NCBI GenBank assembly: GCA_025963285.1
Contig: JAOPUX010000148.1
Location: 1-57,513, forward strand
Reading direction: 5' to 3'
Source: Jatrophihabitans sp.
GTDB lineage: Bacteria; Actinomycetota; Actinomycetes; Mycobacteriales; Jatrophihabitantaceae
DNA length: 57,513 bases
Positions 24,391 through 33,692 of the stretch are shown here, piece after piece (positions within the stretch are counted from its first letter, which is position 1; every line of letters begins with the position of its first letter). The position numbers and the translations under genes are program-made. The notes beneath the pieces are model-generated. The model did not search any database and had not been told where the DNA came from. It was given only the letters and a program-made list of their open reading frames with translations.

Positions 24391-24427
24391 ATACATCGGT
24401 TTACGAATAGTTCGTATACCGATGTAT
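24391..24427. promoter_or_regulatory. MarR operator, 17-bp inverted repeat
   Basis: Left arm 24391-24407, spacer TAG 24408-24410, right arm 24411-24427; one mismatch in 17 pairs. It is strikingly A+T-rich against the local background. The right arm overlaps the first bases of the MFS -10 box (TATCAT, 24425-24430), and the left arm lies just upstream of the marR -10, so bound protein would block both promoters. Confidence 0.8.
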
Positions 24428-24436
24428 CATTGAGAC

Positions 24437-25609
24437 GTGACTGCGGCAGTGATGGCAGGAGAGCACCCCAGGCCGGCCTGGGTGCGCGACCATCCGCGGG
24501 CCTGGGTCGCGGCGGTGGTCACGGTCTGCTTCGGCGCCTTCATGGGCCAGCTCGACGCCAGCATCGTGGCGCTGGCCTACCCGTCGATCGGCACCGACCT
24601 GCATGCACCACTGAGCAGCGTCGCGTGGGTCTCGCTCTCGTACCTGATCGCCCTTGGCGCCCTGCTCATCCCGGTCGGCTCCGCGGCAGACCGATACGGC
24701 CGCAAACGTCTCTACCTCTGGGGCCTGGCCCTCTTCGGCCTGGCTTCGGCAGGGTGTGCCCTCGCTCCTACGCTGGGCGTTCTGATCGCGGTCCGGGCCG
24801 TCCAGGGCGTCGGTGCGGCGATGCTCCAGGCCAACAGCGTCGCGCTGGTGACGACCGTGGCCCCGCTGGGCCGGCTGCGCCTCGCGGTGGGGCTGCAGAC
24901 CGGCGCCCAGGCGCTCGGGCTGGCGCTCGGCCCCGTGGCCGGGGGCGCGGTGGTGGCAGCCCTCGGCTGGCGCTGGGTCTTCGGCATCAACGTGCCGGTG
25001 GCGCTGCTGGCCTTCGTCGCCGGGCGCTACCTGCTGCCGCGCACCCGGCGGCAGAATGCGGCGGTCCGGCCCGGCCTGCGTGCCGTGGTGGTGCTTCCCG
25101 GCCTGCCGCGCCGCATCGTCGGAGCCGCCATTGCCTACCTGGTGCTCTTCACTCCGGTGGTCCTGGGCCCGATCATGCTGCTGCACCGCGGCTACAGCCC
25201 ACTCGTCGCGGGCTGTGCAGTGGCCTGCCTGCCGGTGGGCTTCGCGCTCACCGGCGTCCTGGGCGGGGTCGCTCGGCGTGGCTCGTCACCGATCGCGGCC
25301 CGGTTTGGCGTGGCGACCGCGATCGTCGGAGCGCTGCTACTCGCGGCGCTGCCCACGGGCCCCGGCTACCTTGGCCTGGCCGTAGCGGTGATCGGGGCCG
25401 GACTCGGGCTGTACGTGCCGGCCAACAACACCCAGCTCATGGCGTCGGTGCCCAGCGATCTCGCCGGCTCGGCTGGGGCACTGGTGAGCGTCGCTCGGGC
25501 CGTGGGAACCGCCGCCGGAACAGCAATGGCGACGGCCTATGCCGGCGACAGCAGCCTCGGCGCGCTGATCCTGGCCGCGATTGCAGCGGCCGCGCTACTG
25601 GCTACCTGA
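24437..25609 (+). CDS. MFS drug-exporter-like transporter
   Basis: 390 residues, about 12 membrane segments. Motif A (GSAADRYGRKRLYLW) follows TM2, and the DHA-type GQLDASIVALAYP in TM1 and GPVAGGAVVAALGWRWVFGINVP (motif C region) point to drug/H+ antiporters of the EmrB/QacA relatives, although shorter than the 14-TM norm. GTG 24437 has TATCAT at N6, hence leaderless. Controlled by the divergent MarR protein through the shared operator. Confidence 0.88.
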   Translation: MTAAVMAGEHPRPAWVRDHPRAWVAAVVTVCFGAFMGQLDASIVALAYPSIGTDLHAPLSSVAWVSLSYLIALGALLIPVGSAADRYGRKRLYLWGLALFGLASAGCALAPTLGVLIAVRAVQGVGAAMLQANSVALVTTVAPLGRLRLAVGLQTGAQALGLALGPVAGGAVVAALGWRWVFGINVPVALLAFVAGRYLLPRTRRQNAAVRPGLRAVVVLPGLPRRIVGAAIAYLVLFTPVVLGPIMLLHRGYSPLVAGCAVACLPVGFALTGVLGGVARRGSSPIAARFGVATAIVGALLLAALPTGPGYLGLAVAVIGAGLGLYVPANNTQLMASVPSDLAGSAGALVSVARAVGTAAGTAMATAYAGDSSLGALILAAIAAAALLAT

Positions 25610-25690
25610 GGCAGCCCGTAACGCGGCCGGGCGGTGCTTGAATTTGGCGCTATCCGCCGCAATGTGAACGGCTGCGCGCGAGCTGGACTA

Positions 25691-26026
25691 TTACGCGTGC
25701 GCGGCGTCGTAGGCCTCGATGACTGTGGCGGCAACCCGACCGCGGGTCGAGACCGGGAAACCGTTCTGCGCGGCCCATTCGCGGACCACCGCCAGATCAC
25801 GCTTTCCCGCACGCGCCCCCGATGCCGCCCGGCGCGGGCGGCCGGTACGGGCCTTACGTGCCGCGGCCACGTAGGGCTTGATGGTCTTCTCGAGCGCTAC
25901 TGCATTCTTCTTCGACAACTCGAGTTCGTACGACACGCCCTCCCAGCTAAACCGGATGGTGCGTTCTGCCGGACTGCCATCAAGATCGTCAACAAGAATT
26001 TCGGTAACTACCGTCTGCTTCGCCAT
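25691..26026 (-). CDS. lsr2: Lsr2 nucleoid-associated xenogeneic silencer
   Basis: 111 residues: N-terminal dimerisation domain (TEILVDDLDGSPAERTIRFSWEGVSYELELS, about 8-38), basic Arg/Ala linker and C-terminal AT-hook-like domain VREWAAQNGFPVSTRGRVAATVIEAYDAAH, where R-G-R inserts into the minor groove of A+T-rich DNA. Silences foreign genes and bridges DNA in actinomycetes. A ribosome site (AGGAG) precedes ATG 26026. Paralogues are common, so this may be one of several. Confidence 0.96.
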   Translation of the reverse strand: MAKQTVVTEILVDDLDGSPAERTIRFSWEGVSYELELSKKNAVALEKTIKPYVAAARKARTGRPRRAASGARAGKRDLAVVREWAAQNGFPVSTRGRVAATVIEAYDAAHA

Positions 26027-26137
26027 ACTCCTATTGAATCACGAGCAGCGGCAATGCCGTTCATTAGCGCGGTTGCGGACGGCGCGTTTCTGTGGCGCCG
26101 CCACAATTTCACACCATGAACCCGATAGTCGTAGCCG

Positions 26138-27001
26138 TTATCCCGCAGCGGCGCTGAGTGCGGCGAAGTCGGCGTCAGACAACTCCACAGTTGCGCCGGC
26201 CATATTCTGCTCGAGGTGCGATACCGACGACGTACCCGGAATCGGCAGGATCACCGGAGAACGACGTAGCAGCCAGGCCAAGGCCAGCTCTGAGGCGCTC
26301 ACCTCCAGCCGCTCGGCGATCGCCGCCAGCGGCCCACCCGGCTCCGCGAGCTTTCCAGTTGCGAGCGGGAACCACGGGATGAAGGCCACCCCGCGTGAGG
26401 CAACGTGGTCGAGCAACTCCTCGGAGGCGCGGTTGGCAACGTTGTAAAGGTTCTGTACAGCCGCGATTGGCGCAATGGCATTGGCCGCGTCGAAGTCCGC
26501 GACACTCACTTCGGAGAGGCCGATGTGACCGATCTTGCCCTCGCCCTGCAGCAGCGCCAGCTCGCCGATCTGATCGGCCAGCGGCACCAGGGGATCGATG
26601 CGGTGCAGCTGAAAGAGCGGAATGCGCTCGAGGCCCAGGTGGCGCAGGCTCAATTCGGCCTGCTGGCGCAGATATTCCGGTCGGCCTACCGGCCGCCAGT
26701 CCCCTGGCCCGGAGCGGGTCAGTCCGGCCTTCGTCGCAATAACCAGGTCCGCGGCGTAGGGATGCAGCGCTTTCTTGATCAGGCGCTCGGCAACGAACGG
26801 GCCATAGGAATCAGCAGTGTCAATGAAGTTGACGCCCAGCTCCACCGCCCGGCGCAGCACCCGCACCGCTTCGTCGGGATCGGCCGGCTCGCCCCAAACC
26901 CCGGGCCCGGTCAACTGCATCGAGCCATAGCCAAGGCGATTGATGGTGAATTCGCCGCCGAGCAGATACGTGCCCGAGGCGGCAGCAATAGATGTGGTCA
27001 T
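26138..27001 (-). CDS. Aldo/keto reductase
   Basis: 287 residues, TIM barrel. The catalytic tetrad is visible: Asp in FIDTADSYG, Tyr in the same motif, Lys in VIATKAGLT and His in PLFQLHRID. The NADP site is SVSHLEQNMAGA near the C-terminus. It resembles the YdbC/oxidoreductase-type AKRs that lack a defined physiological substrate. It is monocistronic. Confidence 0.92.
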   Translation of the reverse strand: MTTSIAAASGTYLLGGEFTINRLGYGSMQLTGPGVWGEPADPDEAVRVLRRAVELGVNFIDTADSYGPFVAERLIKKALHPYAADLVIATKAGLTRSGPGDWRPVGRPEYLRQQAELSLRHLGLERIPLFQLHRIDPLVPLADQIGELALLQGEGKIGHIGLSEVSVADFDAANAIAPIAAVQNLYNVANRASEELLDHVASRGVAFIPWFPLATGKLAEPGGPLAAIAERLEVSASELALAWLLRRSPVILPIPGTSSVSHLEQNMAGATVELSDADFAALSAAAG

Positions 27002-27086
27002 ACAAACCTAATCCGGCAGGCCCGCAAGTTCTTCCCGCTCCCGCCGACCGGGCCGAAAAAACCGGAGCGGGTGCGGAAAGCACAGA

Positions 27087-27115
27087 GGCCCGGATCGATT
27101 TCTCGATTCCGGGCC
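27087..27115 (-). terminator. Terminator of the initiator tRNA
   Basis: Stem of 12 bp with one bulged T (27087-27098 with 27103-27115, loop TTTC), starting 11 nt past the tRNA 3' end on the minus strand. Confidence 0.65.
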
Positions 27116-27125
27116 ACTGTCGCTG

Positions 27126-27199
27126 TAGCGGGGACAGGATTTGAACCTGCGACCTCTGGGTTATGAGCCCAGCGAGCTACCGAGCTGCTCCACCCCGCG
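27126..27199 (-). tRNA. tRNA-fMet (initiator), anticodon CAU
   Basis: A 74-nt cloverleaf without encoded CCA. The initiator marks are the three G-C pairs at the base of the anticodon stem (GGG...CCC around CTCATAA) and an unpaired first acceptor position (C1 opposite U72). D arm GAGC-AGCTCGGTA-GCTC and T arm with TTCAAAT are standard. Confidence 0.97.
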
Positions 27200-27257
27200 T
27201 CGGTAACACCAGCCTACCGGGCACCGGGCGAGAACACCAAACCGTCGCCGATTCCCC

Positions 27258-30200
27258 TTATTTCGTCGGGCTTGGAGTGGGCGTCGGTGTCGGCGTGGCA
27301 GTCGGAGTGGACGTCGTCGTAGCCGGATAGCTGTTGAGCAGCTGCTCGAGCTTCTCCTGTGCCGCACCGATCTTGGCGAAGTCGCCAGTCTTGTAGGCCG
27401 CCTTCAGCGCAGCGATCGCCGCATCGACCTGGGTTAACGTCACGGTGCCGCCCGCGGACGTCGTCGCGCCCGTACCCGGCGTGGAGGCCGTCGATGTGGT
27501 CGGCGTCGCGGTAGGGGTCGAGGTACTCGTACCAGAACCCGTACCGGAGCCTCCGCTACTGGCCGAGGCTGAACAGGCCACCGCGACCCCGATGACGCTC
27601 TGCCCCTCACAGTGCCCGGGGAGGAAGTCGTCGATCGCGTCCTGCAAGGTATGGCCGTAGCCGGTCTTGTTCCCGTAGACCACGATGACGCGCTGCAGCA
27701 CGGGGAAGGCTCCGCCGCTGCCGGTGGTCGATTGGGTGTAGAGCGGCTCGACATACATGAACGACGTGCCCAGCGGCAACGTCAGCAGGTTTCCGTGGAT
27801 CACCGTTGAACTACCGGAACTCCCCGCGTTGAACAGCGAGTCCTTCCGGATCGTGCCGTCGGTGGTGATCGTGTTATAGACCTGCTCGGGACCGGGGACC
27901 GAACTGAGTCCCTTGGGTAATTGGAGCACGGTGATATGGCCGTAGTTGGTGGGGTCACTGTCCACCGTGACGTAGCTGGCCAGATAGGTCTGCTTGTTGA
28001 CCGTCAACGGCGAGGTGAGCTGGAACTCCGCGGCGGACGGATCGGTCGGCGAGGCCGCGAGGACGTAGTACGGCGGCTGGGCGCCTTGGGTCGAGTCGGT
28101 GGGATCGCTGGGGACCGTCCACCTGTTGGACTGGTTGTAGAACTGCACCGGGTCGTTGACGTGGTAGTCCCCGAGCGTCGCCCGCTGCACCTTGAAGAGA
28201 TCCTCGGGGTAGCGGACGTGCGCCTGCACGTTGGCCGGCATCGCGCTCTTGGGCTTCACCAGCTTGGGGAAGACCTTCATCCAGGTCTTGAGGACCGGGT
28301 CGGCGGTGTCCCACTGGTAGAGCGTCACCTTGCCGGTGTAGGCGTCGACCGTGGCCTTGACGGAGTTCCGGATGTAGTTGATGTTGTCGTTCGGCTGGCT
28401 CGCGGTCTTGTTGGTGGCCGAGAGCGAGTCGTCGGTGAGGCTGGAGAGCGACTGCCGCTCCGAGTAGGGGTAGTTGTCGAGGGTGGTGTAGCCGTCGACC
28501 ATCCAGAGCACGTCACCAGTGGTCTGGTCCACGATCGGGTACGGGTCTCCGTCGACCTTGAGGAACGGCGCCACCTTCTGCACGGCTACCCGAGGGTCAC
28601 GATTGAAGATGATCTTCGCGCCGGATGCACTCGCGGCATTGTTGAGGACGAAGTTGGAGTCCTTGTACTTCACCGCCAGCGCGAGGCGGGTGAAGAGATT
28701 TCCGAGAGACACGCCGCCGCTGCCGGCGTAACGAACCTTGGTGGCGCCGGTGCCGTCGAACTCCTGCGCGGTCCCCTTGGCACCGACGATCGAGTAGTTC
28801 GGCATCAGCTCGCCGTAGTACACCGCCGGGTTCTTTAGCGAGAGCGGTCCGCTGGTCGGCGTCTGCGGGATGTTGCCGGCAGCGAACGAGCCCGCCGACG
28901 TGGAGTCCTGCGTGATGTCGGTGCTGGCCTTTGCCGCGACGAAGCCGTAACCGTGCGTGTAGTTCGTGTGCTCGTTGATCCAGTTCGTCTGCGGGCCGGA
29001 GAGATTCGAGGCGTCGAGTTCGCGGACGCCGACGATGTAGTCGCTCTCCGTACCGCCCACGTCGTAGCGATCAACGTCCAGCTTCGGCGCGAAGCCGTAG
29101 ACGTTGCTGCCGCCCTGCTGGAACTTGAGGAAGTTTGGCGAGACGATGTTCGGGTCGAGTATCCGGATGTTGTCGAGCGTCGGATCATCCGAGGCCAGCA
29201 CCGCGTTCGTGTCAGGTTTCGCCGAGGCGTCGTCGTAGTTCTTGTAGGTCACCTCTGAGCCGGTGACGATGCCGTACGCCTGGCGGGTGGCCGCGATATT
29301 GCGCTCGATGTACGGGCGCTCCTTGGAACTCGCGTTGGGGTTCACCGACACGCCCTGCAGGATGGCCGGGTAGATGCCGCTGATCAGGATGCTCATGACG
29401 AGCATCGAGACGAAGGCGATCCCGGGCAGCAGCGTGCTGTTGAGCCAGAGGCTGGCGATCAGGCCGACGGCGATGATCACCGCGACCCAGAAGAGGATCG
29501 TGCGCGCGGGCAGGCCTGCGTGGACGTCGGTGTAGGAGGCACCGGTGAACTTGGAGCGCTCGGAGAAGACGAAGCTGTAACGGTCGAGCCAGTAGGCGAT
29601 CGCCTTGAGCACGACGAAGACGAAGACGAGTACGGTGAGGTGCCGACGCGCGGCGAGGGTGAACTTCGGCCCAGGGGTCTGCACCCGGATCGCGCCGCAG
29701 AGGTAGTGCACGATCACGGTCAGGATGATCGCGAAGATGATCGCGGTGAAGCCGAAGCCGAGCATCAGCCGGTAGGCCGGCAGATCCCACGCGTAGAACC
29801 CGATGTCCTTGTGGAACTGCGGGTCGGTCTGGCCGAATTTGACGCCGTGCAGCCAGGTCTGCCAGGTGGCCCAGTTGCCCTGCGCGGAGAGACCCGCGGC
29901 CAGCAGCGCGATGCCGCCGACCACGCCGAGCACCAGCCAGCGGCGAGGCTCGACCATCACGCGGTAACGCTCGATGTTCTGCTGCTCGGCCGACATCGGC
30001 CGAAACGGTGGCCGGAGCAGGTACGCCGCCAGAATGTTGCCACCGATGATGAGCGCCATGAGCACGCCGAAGATCAGGAAGAGGATGAGCCGCGTCCAGA
30101 AGACCGTGGTGTAGACGTGGCGGAAGCCCAGCGAACCGAACCAGAGCCAGTTGATGTACACACCGGTGAACTGGATCAACGCGATGACGAGCACCACGAC

Positions 30201-30275
30201 GATGACGACGACCCAGATCGCGGCCTTGGCGCGCCGCGAGAGGGTCAGGTTCGGGATGGGCGGCCGATTGGCCAC
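27258..30275 (-). CDS. UPF0182 family integral membrane protein
   Basis: 1005 residues, length typical for UPF0182 (cf. Rv3193c). The first 330 residues hold about seven membrane segments (for example AIWVVVIVVVLVIALIQFTGVYINWLWFGSLGF and the run LILFLIFGVLMALIIGGN); the rest is a large extracytoplasmic domain, ending in a Ser/Thr/Pro-rich tail (residues about 900-1005) with repeated TPTATPTP. The conserved NPNASSKERPYIERNI and NPRVAVQKVAPFL-like blocks are present. Function unknown. AAGGAG precedes GTG 30275. It heads the conserved order with the PDZ protease. Confidence 0.92.
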   Translation of the reverse strand: MANRPPIPNLTLSRRAKAAIWVVVIVVVLVIALIQFTGVYINWLWFGSLGFRHVYTTVFWTRLILFLIFGVLMALIIGGNILAAYLLRPPFRPMSAEQQNIERYRVMVEPRRWLVLGVVGGIALLAAGLSAQGNWATWQTWLHGVKFGQTDPQFHKDIGFYAWDLPAYRLMLGFGFTAIIFAIILTVIVHYLCGAIRVQTPGPKFTLAARRHLTVLVFVFVVLKAIAYWLDRYSFVFSERSKFTGASYTDVHAGLPARTILFWVAVIIAVGLIASLWLNSTLLPGIAFVSMLVMSILISGIYPAILQGVSVNPNASSKERPYIERNIAATRQAYGIVTGSEVTYKNYDDASAKPDTNAVLASDDPTLDNIRILDPNIVSPNFLKFQQGGSNVYGFAPKLDVDRYDVGGTESDYIVGVRELDASNLSGPQTNWINEHTNYTHGYGFVAAKASTDITQDSTSAGSFAAGNIPQTPTSGPLSLKNPAVYYGELMPNYSIVGAKGTAQEFDGTGATKVRYAGSGGVSLGNLFTRLALAVKYKDSNFVLNNAASASGAKIIFNRDPRVAVQKVAPFLKVDGDPYPIVDQTTGDVLWMVDGYTTLDNYPYSERQSLSSLTDDSLSATNKTASQPNDNINYIRNSVKATVDAYTGKVTLYQWDTADPVLKTWMKVFPKLVKPKSAMPANVQAHVRYPEDLFKVQRATLGDYHVNDPVQFYNQSNRWTVPSDPTDSTQGAQPPYYVLAASPTDPSAAEFQLTSPLTVNKQTYLASYVTVDSDPTNYGHITVLQLPKGLSSVPGPEQVYNTITTDGTIRKDSLFNAGSSGSSTVIHGNLLTLPLGTSFMYVEPLYTQSTTGSGGAFPVLQRVIVVYGNKTGYGHTLQDAIDDFLPGHCEGQSVIGVAVACSASASSGGSGTGSGTSTSTPTATPTTSTASTPGTGATTSAGGTVTLTQVDAAIAALKAAYKTGDFAKIGAAQEKLEQLLNSYPATTTSTPTATPTPTPTPSPTK

Positions 30276-30371
30276 AGGGCGACTCCTTGCAGACGGACGG
30301 CCGGGATCGGCTTTCAGTGAACGTACCGGCCCGCGTGCCGGTTCCGTGCACCACTCGGGCAGGATCGAGCT

Positions 30372-30896
30372 GTGAGCTTATTTCTCGAAGCGGCGGCCGC
30401 AGAGGTCGAGGGCTACGTCGGCCAGGCCGGCTGGGACCAGCGACCCGCCCTCTTCGCCCTCGTCGACACCGCACGATTCCTCGTCGACGAGCCGGAGATG
30501 GCGGCCCGGCTCGGCTTGGTCGACTCCCCCGACACCAGCGGCACGGGCCTCACCCCGATCGAGCAGGACGAGCTTCCTGAGGGCCCGCTGGACGACGTAC
30601 TTGCCCAGCTGGGCTGGCCCGAGTCGGTGGCCGGCTGCGCGATCAGCCAGGAGATCGTCTTCCTGCCCCCGGACGCAGACGCCACCCTCCCCGACGACGA
30701 CACCGCGCTGGAGGTCGCCGCCGCACACCCCGAGCGGCGCGAGGCTCGGCTCGTGGTGGCGGTGCTGCGTGACGGCTCGAGCGCCGCGGTGCTGCGCGTG
30801 CGACCCACCGACGGCGGCCTGGAGGAGTTGCTCACCGGACCTGAGCTGGCCCCGAACCTGGTGGCGGCGCTGCTGGCCACCCTCCGCGAGGACTGA
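30372..30896 (+). CDS. PPA1309-family protein
   Basis: 174 residues from GTG 30372. The pattern GWDQRPALFALVDTARFL near the start, LPEGPLDDVLAQLGWPESVAGCAISQEIVFLPP in the middle and ARLVVAVLRDGSSAAVLRVR later is that of a cytosolic actinobacterial family always found near UPF0182 and the PDZ protease. No domain of known function. It is encoded between those two genes on the other strand. Confidence 0.85.
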   Translation: MSLFLEAAAAEVEGYVGQAGWDQRPALFALVDTARFLVDEPEMAARLGLVDSPDTSGTGLTPIEQDELPEGPLDDVLAQLGWPESVAGCAISQEIVFLPPDADATLPDDDTALEVAAAHPERREARLVVAVLRDGSSAAVLRVRPTDGGLEELLTGPELAPNLVAALLATLRED

Positions 30897-30911
30897 TCCG
30901 GCAGCGGTGAC

Positions 30912-31976
30912 TCAGCAGTGCGGGACGGCCTTGCCCGCATGCAGGTTCTGCAGGTCCTGCACCGCGTGATGCAGGGTGTCGACCTTGATGACGTCCAGGC
31001 CCTTCGGGATGGCGCCCGAGACGTCCGAGCAGTTGCCCGCCGGAGCCAGGAACACCGTCGCACCCGCACGTCGGGCGGCGATCATCTTCAGCTGGATGCC
31101 GCCGATGGCTCCTACGTTGCCGGAGGGGTCGATCGTGCCGGTGCCGGCGATGAACTGGCCGTGCGTGAGGTCGATCTTGCCGACCTTGTCCATGATGCCG
31201 AGGGAGAACATCATCCCGGCGGACGGCCCGCCGATCTGGTTGCCGAGGCCCAGGTCCACGGCGAACGGCAGCTGGCAGACCGAGCCGGGCTCGATACCGA
31301 GCGAGCCGCCGGCACGTCCCTTCAGCGGTGCGGCCAGCTTGATACTGACGGTGGTGGCCTTCCCCTCGCGCAGGATGCCGAGCTGGACCGTGCTTCCGGC
31401 GCTGATCTTGCTCAGGGCCGTGAGGAGGGACTTCGAGGTGGTGATCTTCGCGCCGTTGAGGGTCTCAAAGATGTCGGCGGGCTTGAGCTTGTTGTAGGAC
31501 GGTCCCGAGCTGAGGACGCTGGAGACGCCGAACTCGTGCGGGTAGCCCAGCTCGCACGACGACGCGGCCACTGCGTTGTCCTGTGACTCGCTGAAGTCCT
31601 GGGTGTTCTGGGTGTCGACCTGATGCTGCGACTCTCCCGGCGGGTAGATGGACGAGCGAGGCACCACGACCTGGTCACTGGCCAGCCACGCGCTGAAGAC
31701 GTCGAAGACCGTCTGCTTCTGCAGGGTGACGTCGACCGTCGTCATGTTCAGGTTGCCGGTGGTCTTGTTCTGCTTGGTGCCGTTGATGACGATGATGGTG
31801 TTGCCCTGGCTGTCGGCCCCGAGGGTGTTGTAGGTGGGGCCGGGGGTCAGCACCACGTACGGCACCGGCATGGTCAGGGCGAGAGCCAGCAGCACCAAGA
31901 AGGCGACCCCGCCGATGATCAGCGTGCGGATGCGGCGGCTCAGTGCGGCGAAGGCACTCGCCCCGGGGATGTTCAC
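30912..31976 (-). CDS. Membrane-anchored PDZ/Lon-type protease (YlbL-like)
   Basis: 354 residues. One N-terminal membrane segment (about 19-41) is followed by a PDZ domain (SVLSSGPSYNKLKPADIFETLNGAKI... about 155-235) and a Lon-type serine-lysine protease domain: the Ser in GGPSAGMMFSLGIMD (about 260) and Lys in GGIQLKMIAARRAGA (about 305). GTG 31976 has TAGGCT (31988-31983) at N6, so leaderless. Family members include B. subtilis YlbL and Rv3194c; substrates in actinomycetes are unknown. Its membership of the conserved block with UPF0182 suggests an envelope role. Confidence 0.93.
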   Translation of the reverse strand: MNIPGASAFAALSRRIRTLIIGGVAFLVLLALALTMPVPYVVLTPGPTYNTLGADSQGNTIIVINGTKQNKTTGNLNMTTVDVTLQKQTVFDVFSAWLASDQVVVPRSSIYPPGESQHQVDTQNTQDFSESQDNAVAASSCELGYPHEFGVSSVLSSGPSYNKLKPADIFETLNGAKITTSKSLLTALSKISAGSTVQLGILREGKATTVSIKLAAPLKGRAGGSLGIEPGSVCQLPFAVDLGLGNQIGGPSAGMMFSLGIMDKVGKIDLTHGQFIAGTGTIDPSGNVGAIGGIQLKMIAARRAGATVFLAPAGNCSDVSGAIPKGLDVIKVDTLHHAVQDLQNLHAGKAVPHC

Positions 31977-31985
31977 CGAGGAAGC

Positions 31986-32201
31986 CTAACCGGCGGAAAT
32001 GTGACCGCTCGGGGGTGTCACAGGTCGGGCGCTGGAGCGGGCCGGAATGGTGAGCGCGTCGAGGTACGCCTGATGGGCACGCATGGCCCCGGCTGTGTCG
32101 AGCCGCTGCGCGGCCAGCGCGCGCCGGCCGCGCCACCAGCTCCACAGCGCGGCCAGGATCGTGGTGCCGATCGGCACCGCCAGCCACATCGCCCACGCCA
32201 T
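31986..32201 (-). CDS. Small single-pass membrane protein
   Basis: 71 residues with an N-terminal membrane segment (MAWAMWLAVPIGTTILAALWSWW), a basic stop-transfer (RGRRALAAQR) and a short soluble tail. TACGTT (32213-32208) lies 6 nt before ATG 32201, matching the leaderless signal of other genes here and arguing that this short frame is real. Its stop lies just before the -10 box of the PDZ protease gene. No family recognised. Confidence 0.7.
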   Translation of the reverse strand: MAWAMWLAVPIGTTILAALWSWWRGRRALAAQRLDTAGAMRAHQAYLDALTIPARSSARPVTPPSGHISAG

Positions 32202-32324
32202 CGACCCAACGTAATGGGCGAGCGGCGCGCAAGCTGTGAACGCAACGCGCTTCGCCGACAGTGAAACAGTGCCAATACGAGGAACAAGCGGCGCATGTCG
32301 CTCGTCGCTACTACCGTGGATGAC

Positions 32325-33692
32325 ATGGGTGATCAGGTTCCTTTCGGGTTCGGTCCGTTCGGGTCGGGCGGCGGTGACGGCGAGCCCTTCGATCTGAGCA
32401 AGTTGGGCGACCTGAGCAAGCTGGGCGATCTGGGCAAGCTCGGCGAGACAGGCGGGGACCTCACCGGTGCCATGCCGCTGTTCGCCGAGTTGCAGAAGCT
32501 CATGTCGTGGCAGGGCGGCCCGGTGAACTGGGACCTCGCCAAACAGCTGGCGGCGTCAGGCCTCAACGGGGCCAACCCCGGGGTGAGCCCCACCGATCGT
32601 GCCGGCGTGGCCGAGGCGATCCGCCTCGCCGACCTCTGGCTCGACGAGGTCACCGACCTCCCCTCGGGCGTCTCGAGCATCGAGACCTGGACACGGCTGG
32701 AGTGGCTCGAGCGGACCCTCCCGGTCTGGCAGCTCCTCTGCGATCCCGTGGCCGCCCGAGTGGTGGCGGCGATGTCCGGCGCGATCCCCGCCGAGCAGCT
32801 CGAGGCGATGGGTGCCGCGGGCGCACTGGGCGGCATCATGACCCAGGTCGGCGGGCTGATGTTCGGCGCGCAGGTCGGGCAGGGCCTCGCCGGCCTCGCC
32901 CGAGAGGTCGTGTCGGCCACCGACGTCGGTATCCCGCTGGGCCCGCAGGGAGTTGCCGCACTCGTGCCGGCCAACGTCGAGGACTTCGGCGCCGGTCTCG
33001 AGCGGCCGGCCGACGAGGTCCGGCTGTACCTGGCGCTGCGCGAGGCGGCCCACCAGCGCCTCTTCGCCCACGTCCCCTGGCTGCGGCAGCGGCTCCTCGA
33101 CACCGTCGAGGCCTACTCCCGCGGGATCACCGTCGATCTGTCAGTGATCGAGCGGGCGATGGGTGAGGTCGACCCCACCAACCCGGAGAGCGTCCAGGAG
33201 GCGCTGGCCGGCGGGCTCTTCGAGCCACAGACCACCCCGGAGCAGCAGATCGCGCTACGGCGTCTCGAGACCCTGCTGGCCTTGGTCGAGGGCTGGGTCG
33301 ACGCGGTAGTAGCTGCAGCGGCCGGCGAGCGGATGCCCGGCGCAGACGCGCTCCGCGAGGCGTCCCGGCGCCGTCGCGCCACAGGCGGCCCAGCCGAGCA
33401 GACCTTCGCCACACTCGTCGGACTCGAGCTCCGGCCACGACGGCTGCGTGAGGCGGCAGCCCTGTGGTGGGGCGTCACCGAGAAGCACGGCGTCACCGGT
33501 CGCGACGCGATCTGGGCACACCCCGACCTGCTGCCGAGCGCCGACGACCTCGACGACCCGCTGGGCTTCGCCGACTCGGTCGGGGCGGTGCCGTTCGAGG
33601 TGCCCGACTCACTGGCTGACGAACTCGGCGACATCGACATCGACGTCCCCGACACCGACGAACCGCCCGCCGCCGGCGGGACCGAGGGCTAG
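32325..33692 (+). CDS. DUF2342 zincin-like protein
   Basis: 455 residues. ATG 32325 is preferred over the upstream ATG 32295 because TACCGT (32312-32317) is exactly 7 nt before it. The N-terminus has a G-F-rich stretch and three copies of an L-S/G-K-LGD unit. The DUF2342 core shows LWLDEVTDLPSG, EWLERTLPVW, ALREAAHQRLFAHVPWLRQRL and LEGWVDAVVAAA. The family (Rv3195) is described as a zincin-like hydrolase, sometimes annotated F420-associated; no activity is established. A strict HExxH is not seen. Overlaps the convergent metalloprotease by 4 nt. Confidence 0.88.
   Translation: MGDQVPFGFGPFGSGGGDGEPFDLSKLGDLSKLGDLGKLGETGGDLTGAMPLFAELQKLMSWQGGPVNWDLAKQLAASGLNGANPGVSPTDRAGVAEAIRLADLWLDEVTDLPSGVSSIETWTRLEWLERTLPVWQLLCDPVAARVVAAMSGAIPAEQLEAMGAAGALGGIMTQVGGLMFGAQVGQGLAGLAREVVSATDVGIPLGPQGVAALVPANVEDFGAGLERPADEVRLYLALREAAHQRLFAHVPWLRQRLLDTVEAYSRGITVDLSVIERAMGEVDPTNPESVQEALAGGLFEPQTTPEQQIALRRLETLLALVEGWVDAVVAAAAGERMPGADALREASRRRRATGGPAEQTFATLVGLELRPRRLREAAALWWGVTEKHGVTGRDAIWAHPDLLPSADDLDDPLGFADSVGAVPFEVPDSLADELGDIDIDVPDTDEPPAAGGTEG

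Noticed and set aside
29212-30474. 420-codon minus-strand frame alongside UPF0182
   Set aside because: Same strand, shifted frame, Arg/His-rich composition; the UPF0182 frame is the real one with clear membrane segments.
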